This document shows positions 1 to 6,553 of a stretch of 7,736 nt of DNA, piece after piece. Under the pieces are notes generated by a model that worked only from the letters and a program-made list of their open reading frames with translations, did not search any database and had not been told where the DNA came from. A program made the position numbers and the translations under genes. The stretch is from Alcaligenaceae bacterium UBA6179 (GTDB lineage Bacteria; Pseudomonadota; Gammaproteobacteria; Burkholderiales; Burkholderiaceae_B). The stretch's first letter is position 1, and every line of letters begins with the position of its first letter. The stretch covers positions 1-7,736 of the forward strand of contig DITR01000071.1 of NCBI GenBank assembly GCA_002422175.1, in the 5' to 3' direction.

Positions 1-1239
1 GCGATCGCGCATCGTCCATAGCGAATAGAAACTAATTAGTGCGGCCACAATCACCATATATGAAGGGCTTAAATCGTCTTCGAGCCGACTAACGAGCCAA
101 GTTGCAAAAATTGGGGTTAGGCCACCAGCGATACCAAGCGTCACGTTGTAACTCAAACCCGCTGCGGTGCAACGCACATTGGGTGGAATCACTTGAACCA
201 TGTAAGAGGGAGCCACACCCAAATACACACCAAGTAACAACGCAAAACCAATTTGCCCGATCATGATGTGCACCAAACTTTCACTATGCATCGCCCAAAA
301 GAGTGGCCAAGCGCAAACAGCTGTTAACCCCGCAGCAATCATCATCATTATTCGTGGGTTGAATTTATCTGACAGTGCACCAGCAATCATCATCACCGGA
401 ATCAACACCAGCATACTGCCGGTGTTGATGGCTAATGAGTGGGCTGGGGAAATACCATCAACAAGTTCAAGCCAACTGACCAAATAGACAAAAATCAAAT
501 AAAACACAACCGCAGTCATCATTGAAAGCCCCGCTACTTGCGCCATAACACCGCGATGCTTGTTCAGCGCCATCTTAAGAGGGTTGTGCGTGACTTTAGG
601 TAACACAGCCTCGGGTGTAGATTCCTCACGTCGCAAGGCTAAGCCAGCCAAACCTATCACTAGGCCACAGATAAAGGGTACACGCCAACCCCATACCTGC
701 AAAGATTCTTCTGACATAGCCGAGGCCAATAAGGCACCTAAGGCCGACCCGAGAAGAATACCGGCCACTGAACCTACGCAAGCCAAAGAGCCAATTAGGC
801 CACGGTGTTTCGGATTGCAATGCTCAACCATGTAAACGATTGAGGTGGTGTATTCGCCACCCACTGACAGACCCTGCACCATTCTCAAAAGTAGCAATAA
901 AGCGGGGGCAGCCAAACCTATCGCAGCGTAGGTCGGTAACACACCCACCAAAAACGTTGGAATGGCCATCGCAGCGACAGAAATCAGCATTGCTCTTTGG
1001 CGGCCATAGCGGTCACCAATAAAGCCTATCAAAATACCGCCTAACGGGCGCATCATAAAACCCACTGCAAAAATACCAAACGCTGCAATGACCTGTGCAA
1101 CGGGGTCTTCCTTAGGGAAAAAGTTTTTACCAATAATGACGGCAAAAAAACCATACACCGCGAAGTCAAACCACTCCAACATATTGCCGATGATGCCACC
1201 TGCTAGCAATTTGGTTGTTGAGACATTTTTATTTTTCAT
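1..1239 (-). CDS. MFS transporter, MHS (ProP-like) family, C-terminus cut by window edge
   Basis: Inner-membrane secondary transporter of the metabolite:H+ symporter branch of the major facilitator superfamily; members import proline/betaine, citrate, dicarboxylates, shikimate and related solutes with protons. Reading the reverse complement from ATG at 1239-1237 gives 413 codons with no stop before base 1. Visible marks of the family are GNMLEWFDFAVYG (18-30), the loop 2-3 motif running from R64-P65 through G75-D76-R77 to G79-R80-Q-R82, RMVQGLSVGGEY (119-130) and WGWRVPF (183-189). About twelve hydrophobic segments are present, the last near 394-409, so only a short cytoplasmic tail (perhaps 15-30 residues, judged from family length) is missing. 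The start follows AAAGAA and gives the usual short N-terminus before helix 1. It is divergent from the ABC-type gene at 1557. The substrate cannot be told from sequence; no catabolic gene is adjacent in view. Confidence 0.93.
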   Translation of the reverse strand, partial: MKNKNVSTTKLLAGGIIGNMLEWFDFAVYGFFAVIIGKNFFPKEDPVAQVIAAFGIFAVGFMMRPLGGILIGFIGDRYGRQRAMLISVAAMAIPTFLVGVLPTYAAIGLAAPALLLLLRMVQGLSVGGEYTTSIVYMVEHCNPKHRGLIGSLACVGSVAGILLGSALGALLASAMSEESLQVWGWRVPFICGLVIGLAGLALRREESTPEAVLPKVTHNPLKMALNKHRGVMAQVAGLSMMTAVVFYLIFVYLVSWLELVDGISPAHSLAINTGSMLVLIPVMMIAGALSDKFNPRIMMMIAAGLTAVCAWPLFWAMHSESLVHIMIGQIGFALLLGVYLGVAPSYMVQVIPPNVRCTAAGLSYNVTLGIAGGLTPIFATWLVSRLEDDLSPSYMVIVAALISFYSLWTMRDR

Positions 1240-1290
1240 ATTATTCTTTGTGAATGAGGTTGCTCTTGTACCCAACAATCAAAAAAGCTA

Positions 1291-1318
1291 AAACCTAGCA
1301 TTTAATCACAAACCTAGC
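1291..1318. repeat. Direct repeat AAACCTAGC x2, candidate operator of the MHS gene
   Basis: Two identical 9-base copies of AAACCTAGC lie at 1291-1299 and 1310-1318, start to start 19 bases, about 50-80 bases upstream of the MHS transporter start. The first copy also forms a small dyad with GCTA at 1287-1290. The spacing places both copies on nearly the same face of the helix, as for tandem binding sites of a regulator. The repeat is seen directly; the operator role is inference. Confidence 0.4.
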
Positions 1319-1374
1319 TTAATGCACGTCTTATTGCTCATATTAAGCACCAGACTTATTATTTTCTCTATTGG

Positions 1375-1409
1375 TATCAAATAATATTGAAATACTTTAA
1401 TATCAAATA
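1375..1409. repeat. Direct repeat TATCAAATA x2
   Basis: Identical 9-base copies at 1375-1383 and 1401-1409, 26 bases apart, in very AT-rich sequence between the two divergent genes. They could be binding sites or part of an AT-rich promoter region, but in sequence of this composition chance repeats are not rare, so the functional reading is weak. Confidence 0.25.
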
Positions 1410-1459
1410 GAAATTGCCGGCCAATTAAGTCAGTGGTTCAAATGCGCAATCTGTCATAT

Positions 1460-1519
1460 TCAAGTCAGCACTGACAATTGGAATACCTGCCTTCCAATTT
1501 CCAACAATTGTTGACTTGA
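1460..1519. promoter_or_regulatory. Nested inverted repeats upstream of the importer gene, candidate operator
   Basis: Outer arms 1460-1470 (TCAAGTCAGCA) and 1509-1519 (TGTTGACTTGA) are complementary at 10 of 11 positions, the exception being a G/T pair. Inside them lies a perfect 8-base inverted repeat, AATTGGAA at 1476-1483 and TTCCAATT at 1492-1499, around an 8-base loop. Two further dyads overlap: GTCAG-CA-CTGAC at 1464-1475 and the perfect 12-base palindrome CAACAATTGTTG at 1502-1513. The right-hand arm covers the -35 region of the predicted promoter, a good place for a repressor. AAGTCAG also occurs at 1427-1433 as a direct copy of 1462-1468. The symmetry is seen; binding by a regulator is inferred. 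Confidence 0.5.
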
Positions 1520-1537
1520 TAATCAGATTTTTATAAC
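1508..1537 (+). promoter_or_regulatory. Putative sigma-70 promoter of the binding-protein/permease operon
   Basis: A -10 like TATAAC lies at 1532-1537. The -35 is either TTGACT at 1511-1516 (5 of 6 to consensus, but a short 15-base spacer) or TTGTTG at 1508-1513 (poorer match, 18-base spacer). Transcription would start near 1544, leaving a leader of only about 13 bases before the ATG at 1557, and no Shine-Dalgarno sequence is visible there. The -35 region overlaps the palindrome at 1502-1513. Confidence 0.45.
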
Positions 1538-1556
1538 GATTCATCTAGTTTATTTC

Positions 1557-3227
1557 ATGACCTTTCCTAATTTGCGCACTGGCCTAAGACAGTTCACGCT
1601 TTTATTTGGGATATTGTTCTCGTCGCTGGCCTGGGCTCAATTGCCTGCAGCGGTAGTGGTGAACAATCAACTTCAATCATTACTGCAACAACAGCGGTCG
1701 CTCGGGTGCGATGTCATTCAAAATACGTTGCAATCTGTTCTATGTACCGGTCAACTGAAAATTGGTGTTCGAAGTACTTACAAAGGCTTTGGTACAAAAG
1801 TCGGCAGTGAATTTTTTGGTTATGAAATTGACTTTGCCCAATACATTGCGAAACAGCTGGGCGTCAAACCCATTTTTGTGCCGGTCAATATCGCCACTCG
1901 AACACAAAAGCTTATTGAGGGTGAGACTGATCTTTCTTTAGCGACGATCACCCACACTAAAGAACGCGAAGAAACCGTTCACTTTATTCGCCCTCACTAT
2001 TACACCTCGCCCACCTCAGTCGTCGGTTTAAAAGGTCGCGAAATTGATGGTTTAGACGATTTACGAAATGTAAGCTTGTGTGCACCCATTGGCTTTTATA
2101 CCAATGTGGTCTTTAAAGAGGCCCGAGCGCGTATTTTGTTGTTTGACAACCCAGAAAAAATGTTTGATGCGCTCAGATTTGGTGCCTGTGACCTCGTCAC
2201 CCAAGATCAAGCCCTCATGCTTGTTGAGGTGACGGGCCCATTAGCCCCTGAAGCCATGAAAGATCGTTATGAAGAAAAGTTTTCATTTGGTGATGCCCCT
2301 TGGGGCATGGCGATAAGGCTAGGTGAACGAGAAGTATCTTTGGGAAAGGCGCTTGCTTTGATTTCGGCAGAAGCCCATGCAACGGGTTTACTCGAAAAAT
2401 TCGCTAAGCAGCATGGTGTTCTGGTACCGTTTTTGAGTGTGCAGCACATGATATGGTCAAACACACAATGCTATTTGTTGGGTGGCGAGCTTTCGCCAAC
2501 CTGTCTAATGGATGCACCCTCGCATGCCGATTCCCCGAGCCCCATTGCACCCCTGATAAAAAGTTTAGAACAGTGGGTAGAAGAGTCTTTTGGTTACAAC
2601 TTAACCTTACCTATGTTGTCTGGAAGAGAGGGTATGCGTCTATTAGCACGGGGCGCAGTGATCTCTCTCTTGTTGGTCATTAGTGTGATTGTAGCGACTG
2701 TATTTTTCGGGTTGGCCTTTTATTTCGCCTCTAATTCTCATTGGCAGATCTTGCGCCTCTCAAGCCAAATTATGCGCTTGATCATCATGAATTCACCCAT
2801 GATTCTGTTGTTGGTATTAGTCTATCTTGTCATGTCAGGGGTATGGCTTTATACCGGGGTGATGGCACTCATCACCGCGGCCTTGGCCATCGGCTTGAAT
2901 AACGGAGCAATGGCTGGCGACAGCTTAATTCAAAGCAGCAAAACATTCGCCAAGGGCGCGACCTTATCAGACATCGCTCGAGTATCTGCCACACCGCTCC
3001 GAGCGAGCGTGATTAATGCAACCAAGGCGAGTCCTGTTGCCGCTTTTATTGGTACCCCAGAGTTGCTCTCCGTGCTGATTGACGTCACGGCTTACTCAGG
3101 CGATCGTATTGTCACGCTTGGTATTTTGACCCTTTTTTACCTTTTGGTTGTTCAATTAGTTGTGGTTTTAAGTGCTCGGGTGGTTAACAAGTTAAACATG
3201 TCAGCATCTGGAGACTCACATGCTTGA
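1557..3227 (+). CDS. Fused amino-acid-type solute-binding protein and ABC permease
   Basis: A 556-residue protein that joins a periplasmic receptor to a membrane permease, probably for uptake of a polar amino acid or similar small solute. Residues 1-27 form a signal peptide with an AWA cleavage site before Q28. Residues about 65-295 are a family-3 solute-binding domain: LKIGVRSTY (67-75), GYEIDFAQYIAKQLGV (88-103), and the ligand-arginine region TITHTKERE (130-138) followed by FIRPHYY (143-149). Six cysteines (51, 63, 175, 211, 305, 316) are all in the exported part and none in the membrane part. Residues about 360-545 are a permease domain of the HisM/GlnP type with helices near 366-390, 402-428, 431-449 and 518-541, plus IGTPELL at 498-504. 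The EAA coupling loop (about 472-493) is about 20 residues shorter than the family pattern and lacks the LP pair. No ribosome site precedes the start, but the signal peptide fixes it, there being no later Met before the cleavage site. It overlaps the next gene by 8 bases. Confidence 0.88.
   Translation: MTFPNLRTGLRQFTLLFGILFSSLAWAQLPAAVVVNNQLQSLLQQQRSLGCDVIQNTLQSVLCTGQLKIGVRSTYKGFGTKVGSEFFGYEIDFAQYIAKQLGVKPIFVPVNIATRTQKLIEGETDLSLATITHTKEREETVHFIRPHYYTSPTSVVGLKGREIDGLDDLRNVSLCAPIGFYTNVVFKEARARILLFDNPEKMFDALRFGACDLVTQDQALMLVEVTGPLAPEAMKDRYEEKFSFGDAPWGMAIRLGEREVSLGKALALISAEAHATGLLEKFAKQHGVLVPFLSVQHMIWSNTQCYLLGGELSPTCLMDAPSHADSPSPIAPLIKSLEQWVEESFGYNLTLPMLSGREGMRLLARGAVISLLLVISVIVATVFFGLAFYFASNSHWQILRLSSQIMRLIIMNSPMILLLVLVYLVMSGVWLYTGVMALITAALAIGLNNGAMAGDSLIQSSKTFAKGATLSDIARVSATPLRASVINATKASPVAAFIGTPELLSVLIDVTAYSGDRIVTLGILTLFYLLVVQLVVVLSARVVNKLNMSASGDSHA
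3210..3213 (+). promoter_or_regulatory. Ribosome binding site of the second permease
   Basis: GGAG six bases before the ATG at 3220, lying inside the last codons of the fused gene. It supports the start that makes the 8-base overlap and so translational coupling of the two genes. Confidence 0.6.
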
Positions 3228-3828
3228 TCACCTTTTGGGCTTTTTGAATGCACTGACTGTGAATCTCAGCATTGGCTTGTTAGCCTTGTTGGTTGGGTTG
3301 TGCTTGGGCTTTGTTACAGCGGCTGTGCGGCTTGCCCCCAATCGTCTAGGTGCTCGGGCAATGAATTTTTTTATTGGTATTTTACGTGCCATACCAGCTT
3401 ATGTATTGATGGTTGTGACGGCAGCTATTCTCACGTCTGCAGACGCATTGGGTATGTTGAGTTCTCAAGCTGCAGCTTTAATTGCGCTTTTTCTGGCTTT
3501 ATTGGCTGGTACGGTCTCGTCATCCTCAGATGCTTGTTTAACCTTCTTGCAATACCGCGCTCAAGGGCGCATGGAACAGGCTTGGTTAATCGTGCCCAAC
3601 GCTTTTCAAATATTTATAGTAGCCGTCATGAGTTCTGGTGTGGGCGCGGCCATTGGCGTGCATGAGGCAGTGCACTACACCTTAGCGCTTGCGGAAACAT
3701 ATGAGTCGCGCGAAGATCGTATTGTTTTAGTTTTGGTTGTTATTCTGTTTTTTGCTGCGACACTGGCATTTACTAAATATGTGGTGGCTCGAGCGAGCGC
3801 GAGATTATTAGCGCAACGCGCACACTAA
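3220..3828 (+). CDS. ABC transporter permease, HisQ/GlnP-like, second subunit
   Basis: A 202-residue inner-membrane protein, expected to pair with the permease domain of the preceding fused protein to form the translocation pore. Hydrophobic helices lie near 12-36, 49-70, 82-97, 127-147 and 166-187, the usual five of polar amino-acid permeases. FFIGILRAIPAYVLMVV (50-66) corresponds to the family's conserved F-R-G-T-P-x-x-V segment after the first helix. The coupling loop is divergent: LIVPNAF (123-129) takes the place of VxLPQA, the EAA triplet is absent, and the distance from that proline to IGVHEA (145-150) is about 8 residues shorter than usual. The start has a good ribosome site. The next gene is convergent, so the transporter's ATPase is not encoded downstream. 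Membership of the permease family is quite sure from context and topology; substrate is unknown. Confidence 0.8.
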   Translation: MLDHLLGFLNALTVNLSIGLLALLVGLCLGFVTAAVRLAPNRLGARAMNFFIGILRAIPAYVLMVVTAAILTSADALGMLSSQAAALIALFLALLAGTVSSSSDACLTFLQYRAQGRMEQAWLIVPNAFQIFIVAVMSSGVGAAIGVHEAVHYTLALAETYESREDRIVLVLVVILFFAATLAFTKYVVARASARLLAQRAH

Positions 3829-3870
3829 ACCCGTATGAGCTAACCGCCACTTTAGGTTAATAGTAGAAAT

Positions 3871-3907
3871 TAAAAAAACAAACAACTATAGCGACAAAGG
3901 GGGCTAT
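3871..3907 (-). terminator. Possible rho-independent terminator of the efflux operon
   Basis: On the minus strand a 5-base stem ATAGC/GCTAT (3907-3903 with 3892-3888) with a 10-base loop is followed by AGTTGTTTGTTTTTTT, a T-rich tract ending at 3872. The stem begins within the stop codon of the outer-membrane protein gene. The short stem makes it a weak example. For the convergent plus-strand operon I see only a 5-base dyad TAACC/GGTTA (3841-3845, 3855-3859) with no T tract after it, so no clear terminator on that side of the 75-base spacer. Confidence 0.35.
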
Positions 3908-5379
3908 GACGTTTGATCTTTAATAACCGTGTTCTCGCTCGGTGGCACCCAGCCACCGCCTAACGCTCGGTATATGGCGGTTAGTTCGATTGCGACTTCG
4001 TATTGGGCGTCGACAATACCTTCGTCAATTTTGGTTAACTCTAGTTGAGCTCGATAAAGCTCAAACTTCGCCCGAAGACCTTTGTTAAACAAGCGAGTTT
4101 CTTTTGAGACGATGGCCTGCTGTTTTTTTTGCACATCGTCTAACAGTTCTAGTGCGCCCGTGGCTCCCTGGTAACCAGCAACCGAGTCTTCTACCTCGGC
4201 TAAAGCTTGCCGAACAAGTCTTTCGTACTCTAGCTGGTTTTCTTTACTGATCGCTTGAGCCAGTTGAAGGTTCGCCTCTAAATAGCCACCGGTGTAGAAG
4301 GGCGCGACGGCTGCAGTGGCGAAATTCCAGATAAAGCTTGCCGGATTAAGTAAGAGATCAAATGTCTTGGTGTTGTAACCAATCGCCAATGGAATGGCAA
4401 ATTGTGGCAAAAACTCTGCATCAGCGGCTTGAACTTCTGAGAGCGAGGCCAGCATACGCTGTTCTTGAGCGCTGATGTCTGGTCGCTGTTTCAGTAATTG
4501 GGAAGGCAAGGTTTGCGGCAGAGGCTTTTTAACGCTTAGCATGGGCCTAGGCTTGCTTAACTGCGCTTCAAGCGCATTGGGGTAGCCGCCCGTCAGGATA
4601 GAACTGGTTGTCATCAAGATATCGATGCGTGAGTTCAGAATCGGAATAGCGGTTTTTGCCTGCGTGTATTGGCGCTCCAGGCTGAGCACCGTTTGGGCTG
4701 GAACAAGCCCATTTTTAAAAAGATCTTTGGTCAGAGCCAGTTCACGGCCAACCAGTGCAGCGTATTTCTCGGTAAGCAAAAGTTTCTTTTGAACTGCCCT
4801 AAGTTGGGCATACACAATCACCATTTCGGCAGTCATGGCCACCATGATGGCTCTGCGATCAGCTTCCAAGGCCGATTGCTCGGCCTGGGCCGCTTGGGCC
4901 CTAGCCGCGACTTTGCCGAATACGTCTGGCTCCCATGCAAACTGAGCTTTAAATCCAAACTCGTTGTAAAGACCTAACGGCGGTTGAACCGTCGTGCCAT
5001 CTTCGCGTCTAGCCAACGACGTGACGCCAGAGATGGTTGGCAAAGCACCAGCCTGAATCATACCCACTTTAGCCATGGCACCTTCAATACGTTCGGCAGC
5101 AATTTGCAGATCCCAGTTAGCTAAGATGACTCGATTGACCATGTCGTTCAGAAGTGGATCGTCAAATACAGTCCACCACTGACTCAGTTCAATGGCCAGT
5201 TCTTTCGGGCCCTTGTCTTGTAAATTGACCACATTCTGCGATGGCTGTTTAGTCAGACTCTCGTAGTTTTGCGGAAGGTCTTTGGGTGCGTCGGGTCTCT
5301 TCGGGGGCGGCGCATGACAGGCCGAAAGGCTTAACACCAGCACGCAGATGGACGTGGTTAAAGGTAAAAAGCGAGCCAT
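3904..5379 (-). CDS. Outer-membrane efflux lipoprotein, NodT/OprM-like
   Basis: A 491-residue outer-membrane channel of the TolC superfamily (NodT-type factor), last gene of the efflux operon, expected to dock with the HlyD adaptor encoded just upstream. Residues 1-20 are a lipoprotein signal with lipobox LSAC, so Cys21 should be lipidated; His at +2 does not act as an inner-membrane retention signal. Family marks are WWTVFDDPLLNDMV (68-81), the helix ending at AERIEGA (95-101), FAWEPDVFGK (147-156), LLKQRPDISAQEQRML (295-310) followed by AADAEFLPQF (318-327), FYTGGYL (361-367), QALAEVEDSV (391-400) and IYRALGGGW (469-477). The doubled efflux repeat covers about 66-260 and 288-475, the usual length for the family. 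The start overlaps the adaptor gene by 22 bases and has no obvious ribosome site, which suggests translational coupling. The terminal repeat reads FELYRAQLEL where many homologues have a YLEVLDAQR-like segment. Confidence 0.93.
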   Translation of the reverse strand: MARFLPLTTSICVLVLSLSACHAPPPKRPDAPKDLPQNYESLTKQPSQNVVNLQDKGPKELAIELSQWWTVFDDPLLNDMVNRVILANWDLQIAAERIEGAMAKVGMIQAGALPTISGVTSLARREDGTTVQPPLGLYNEFGFKAQFAWEPDVFGKVAARAQAAQAEQSALEADRRAIMVAMTAEMVIVYAQLRAVQKKLLLTEKYAALVGRELALTKDLFKNGLVPAQTVLSLERQYTQAKTAIPILNSRIDILMTTSSILTGGYPNALEAQLSKPRPMLSVKKPLPQTLPSQLLKQRPDISAQEQRMLASLSEVQAADAEFLPQFAIPLAIGYNTKTFDLLLNPASFIWNFATAAVAPFYTGGYLEANLQLAQAISKENQLEYERLVRQALAEVEDSVAGYQGATGALELLDDVQKKQQAIVSKETRLFNKGLRAKFELYRAQLELTKIDEGIVDAQYEVAIELTAIYRALGGGWVPPSENTVIKDQTS

Positions 5380-6356
5380 CGTAGCAACTTGTCTAAAGAA
5401 TTTGTGGGCTTCAGTATTTCTTGGGCGGCCTCACCGACCGCCACCGAAGCGGTCATGCCAGCCACCAGGGGTATGCTTTTTGGCATTTCCTCTAAATGCA
5501 CAATGACGGGGATGCGCTGGGCCAGGCGAACCCAGGCATCGACCGGGTTGACATCCTGCAGACCCTGATAGCCGGGGTTGTTGTTCCGGTTTGCGATCCC
5601 TTTGGATAGGCTGATAACCCTGCCACGAAGCGGCTTATCGTACGCCATGAGATCTACAGCCGCCTCGGATCCTAGCTCGACACCAAACAGTTTGGTTTCC
5701 TCAAAGTAGGCTTCAACCCAATAGCTGTTTTCGTTTAGAAGAATCATGGCAGGATCACCCGCTCTGGCGAAGTCGCCTACTTGCAGCATCAGGTTTGATA
5801 CCCAACCATCACTTTGAGCGAAGACTTGGGTGCGATACAGGTTGTAACGCGCAAGATCGAGGTTCGCCTGCGCCTTTCGAACTTGTGCGAGGCTTGTGCG
5901 AACCAGCATATTGTATTTTTGTTTATCTTCTAGAGAGACTGCGTCGCCAACATCCCGGCGAGCCGCCGCAAATGCCTGGTTCAGTTCTGCTTCGGCCTTT
6001 ACAATTTCAAGATCAGCTAAGGCGTATTCAAGTTCAAGTTTGTAACGGGTTGAGTCGATCTCAAAGAGCAAATCACCTGCCTGAACGCGTTGGTTAATAT
6101 CCACGGCCAGATTAGTCACATAGCCTGAAACTTGTTCGGTTGCGATTTCGACGACATCTACTCGAACAAAGGCATCACGAGTCCATGCGGCACGCATGTA
6201 TAAATACCAGGTCTCGTAGACCAAAAATGAAGCCAGAATGAGAGCTACTGTCGTAATGAGTACACCAGTCGTTTTGCGAACGACGCTAGGCGATTGGCTC
6301 GTTTCGCCTGAGGTCTCATGTGACCGAACTTCAGACATTTTGTCAGATTCATTCAT
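5358..6356 (-). CDS. HlyD/EmrA-family periplasmic adaptor, AaeA-like
   Basis: Membrane fusion protein linking the inner-membrane FUSC transporter to the outer-membrane channel. From the ATG at 6356 it has 332 residues: a short polar cytoplasmic tail, one membrane helix (about 29-54), a first lipoyl half with GYVTNLAVD and VQAGDLLFEID (78-101), an alpha-helical hairpin rich in Ala, Glu and Leu (about 106-176), the second lipoyl half with SDGWVSNLMLQVGDF (182-196), and a beta-barrel with YWVEAYFEETKLFGV (212-226). WVRLAQRIPVIVHLE (275-289) closely follows the pattern known in AaeA-type adaptors. I chose 6356 because it makes an ATGA overlap with the stop of the DUF1656 gene. An in-frame ATG at 6428 would add 24 residues with no family character and overlap the upstream gene by 76 bases; ATG at 6338 is another option. 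No strong ribosome site precedes any of them. Confidence 0.9.
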   Translation of the reverse strand: MNESDKMSEVRSHETSGETSQSPSVVRKTTGVLITTVALILASFLVYETWYLYMRAAWTRDAFVRVDVVEIATEQVSGYVTNLAVDINQRVQAGDLLFEIDSTRYKLELEYALADLEIVKAEAELNQAFAAARRDVGDAVSLEDKQKYNMLVRTSLAQVRKAQANLDLARYNLYRTQVFAQSDGWVSNLMLQVGDFARAGDPAMILLNENSYWVEAYFEETKLFGVELGSEAAVDLMAYDKPLRGRVISLSKGIANRNNNPGYQGLQDVNPVDAWVRLAQRIPVIVHLEEMPKSIPLVAGMTASVAVGEAAQEILKPTNSLDKLLRWLAFYL

Positions 6357-6553
6357 AGGGGCACTAGCAGGGCAAGAAGGGTCACGATGATGGTGTACAG
6401 ACACAATTCGAAAAAATTTGGGTGCCAAATGAAATTGAATGCACCAAGGCGATACATCACATTTTTTACCAGCAAATAAACGGGTATGCCAAGCATCAAG
6501 TAAATGAAGAGGCTAGTGAAAAACATCCCCATGATGTTGATGTCAGGTCGCAT
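6353..6553 (-). CDS. DUF1656 small membrane protein, AaeX-like
   Basis: A 66-residue inner-membrane protein of family DUF1656, almost always found beside FUSC-type exporters and their HlyD adaptors; its exact role in the complex is not established. It opens MRPDINIMGMF, the polar start with conserved I-N-x-x-G typical of the family. It has helices at about 9-29 and 46-65, and between them the conserved W43-H44-P45 followed by two Phe, matching the family's WHP-x-x-F signature. Its start overlaps the FUSC gene by 11 bases and its stop overlaps the adaptor start as ATGA, so the three are surely one transcript. In E. coli the order is aaeX-aaeA-aaeB; here the FUSC gene comes first. Confidence 0.88.
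   Translation of the reverse strand: MRPDINIMGMFFTSLFIYLMLGIPVYLLVKNVMYRLGAFNFIWHPNFFELCLYTIIVTLLALLVPL

Larger units (their letters stand above)
1240..1556. other. Divergent intergenic control region
   Basis: This 317-base stretch separates the start of the leftward MHS transporter from the start of the rightward binding-protein/permease gene. It is AT-rich with no credible coding frame. It must hold the promoters of both units. It contains two copies of AAACCTAGC near the MHS gene, two copies of TATCAAATA in the middle, and a dense group of inverted repeats next to the rightward promoter; these are listed separately. I could not pick a convincing sigma-70 promoter for the leftward gene. 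No regulator gene is present in the window to pair with these sites. Confidence 0.8.

Noticed and set aside
1..8. GCGATCGC palindrome at the left end
   Set aside because: A single octamer inside a coding region; no repeated occurrence to suggest a functional element.
338..352. ATC/ATT-rich tract resembling a small tandem repeat
   Set aside because: It encodes Met and Ile residues in a membrane helix of the MHS transporter; short and explained by coding.
1142..1150. Run of A after GGC, possible frameshift site in the MHS gene
   Set aside because: On the minus strand it encodes GFFA within a well-kept first helix and the frame continues without a break.
263..1291. Plus-strand open frames at 263-487, 560-835, 840-1022 and 1088-1291, and a minus frame at 626-820
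   Set aside because: They lie over the MHS transporter gene on the other strand or in another frame, have no family character and no ribosome site; the minus-strand transporter frame is open throughout with clear motifs.
2267..3665. Open frames at 2267-2464 (minus), 2453-2683 and 3300-3665 (plus) within the importer genes
   Set aside because: Out-of-frame readings of the two permease genes; the residue composition is unlike real protein and no start signal supports them.
5358..6356. Type I secretion adaptor interpretation of the HlyD-family gene
   Set aside because: No ABC exporter is present; the DUF1656 and FUSC neighbours and the WVRLAQRIPV segment point to an AaeA-type efflux adaptor.
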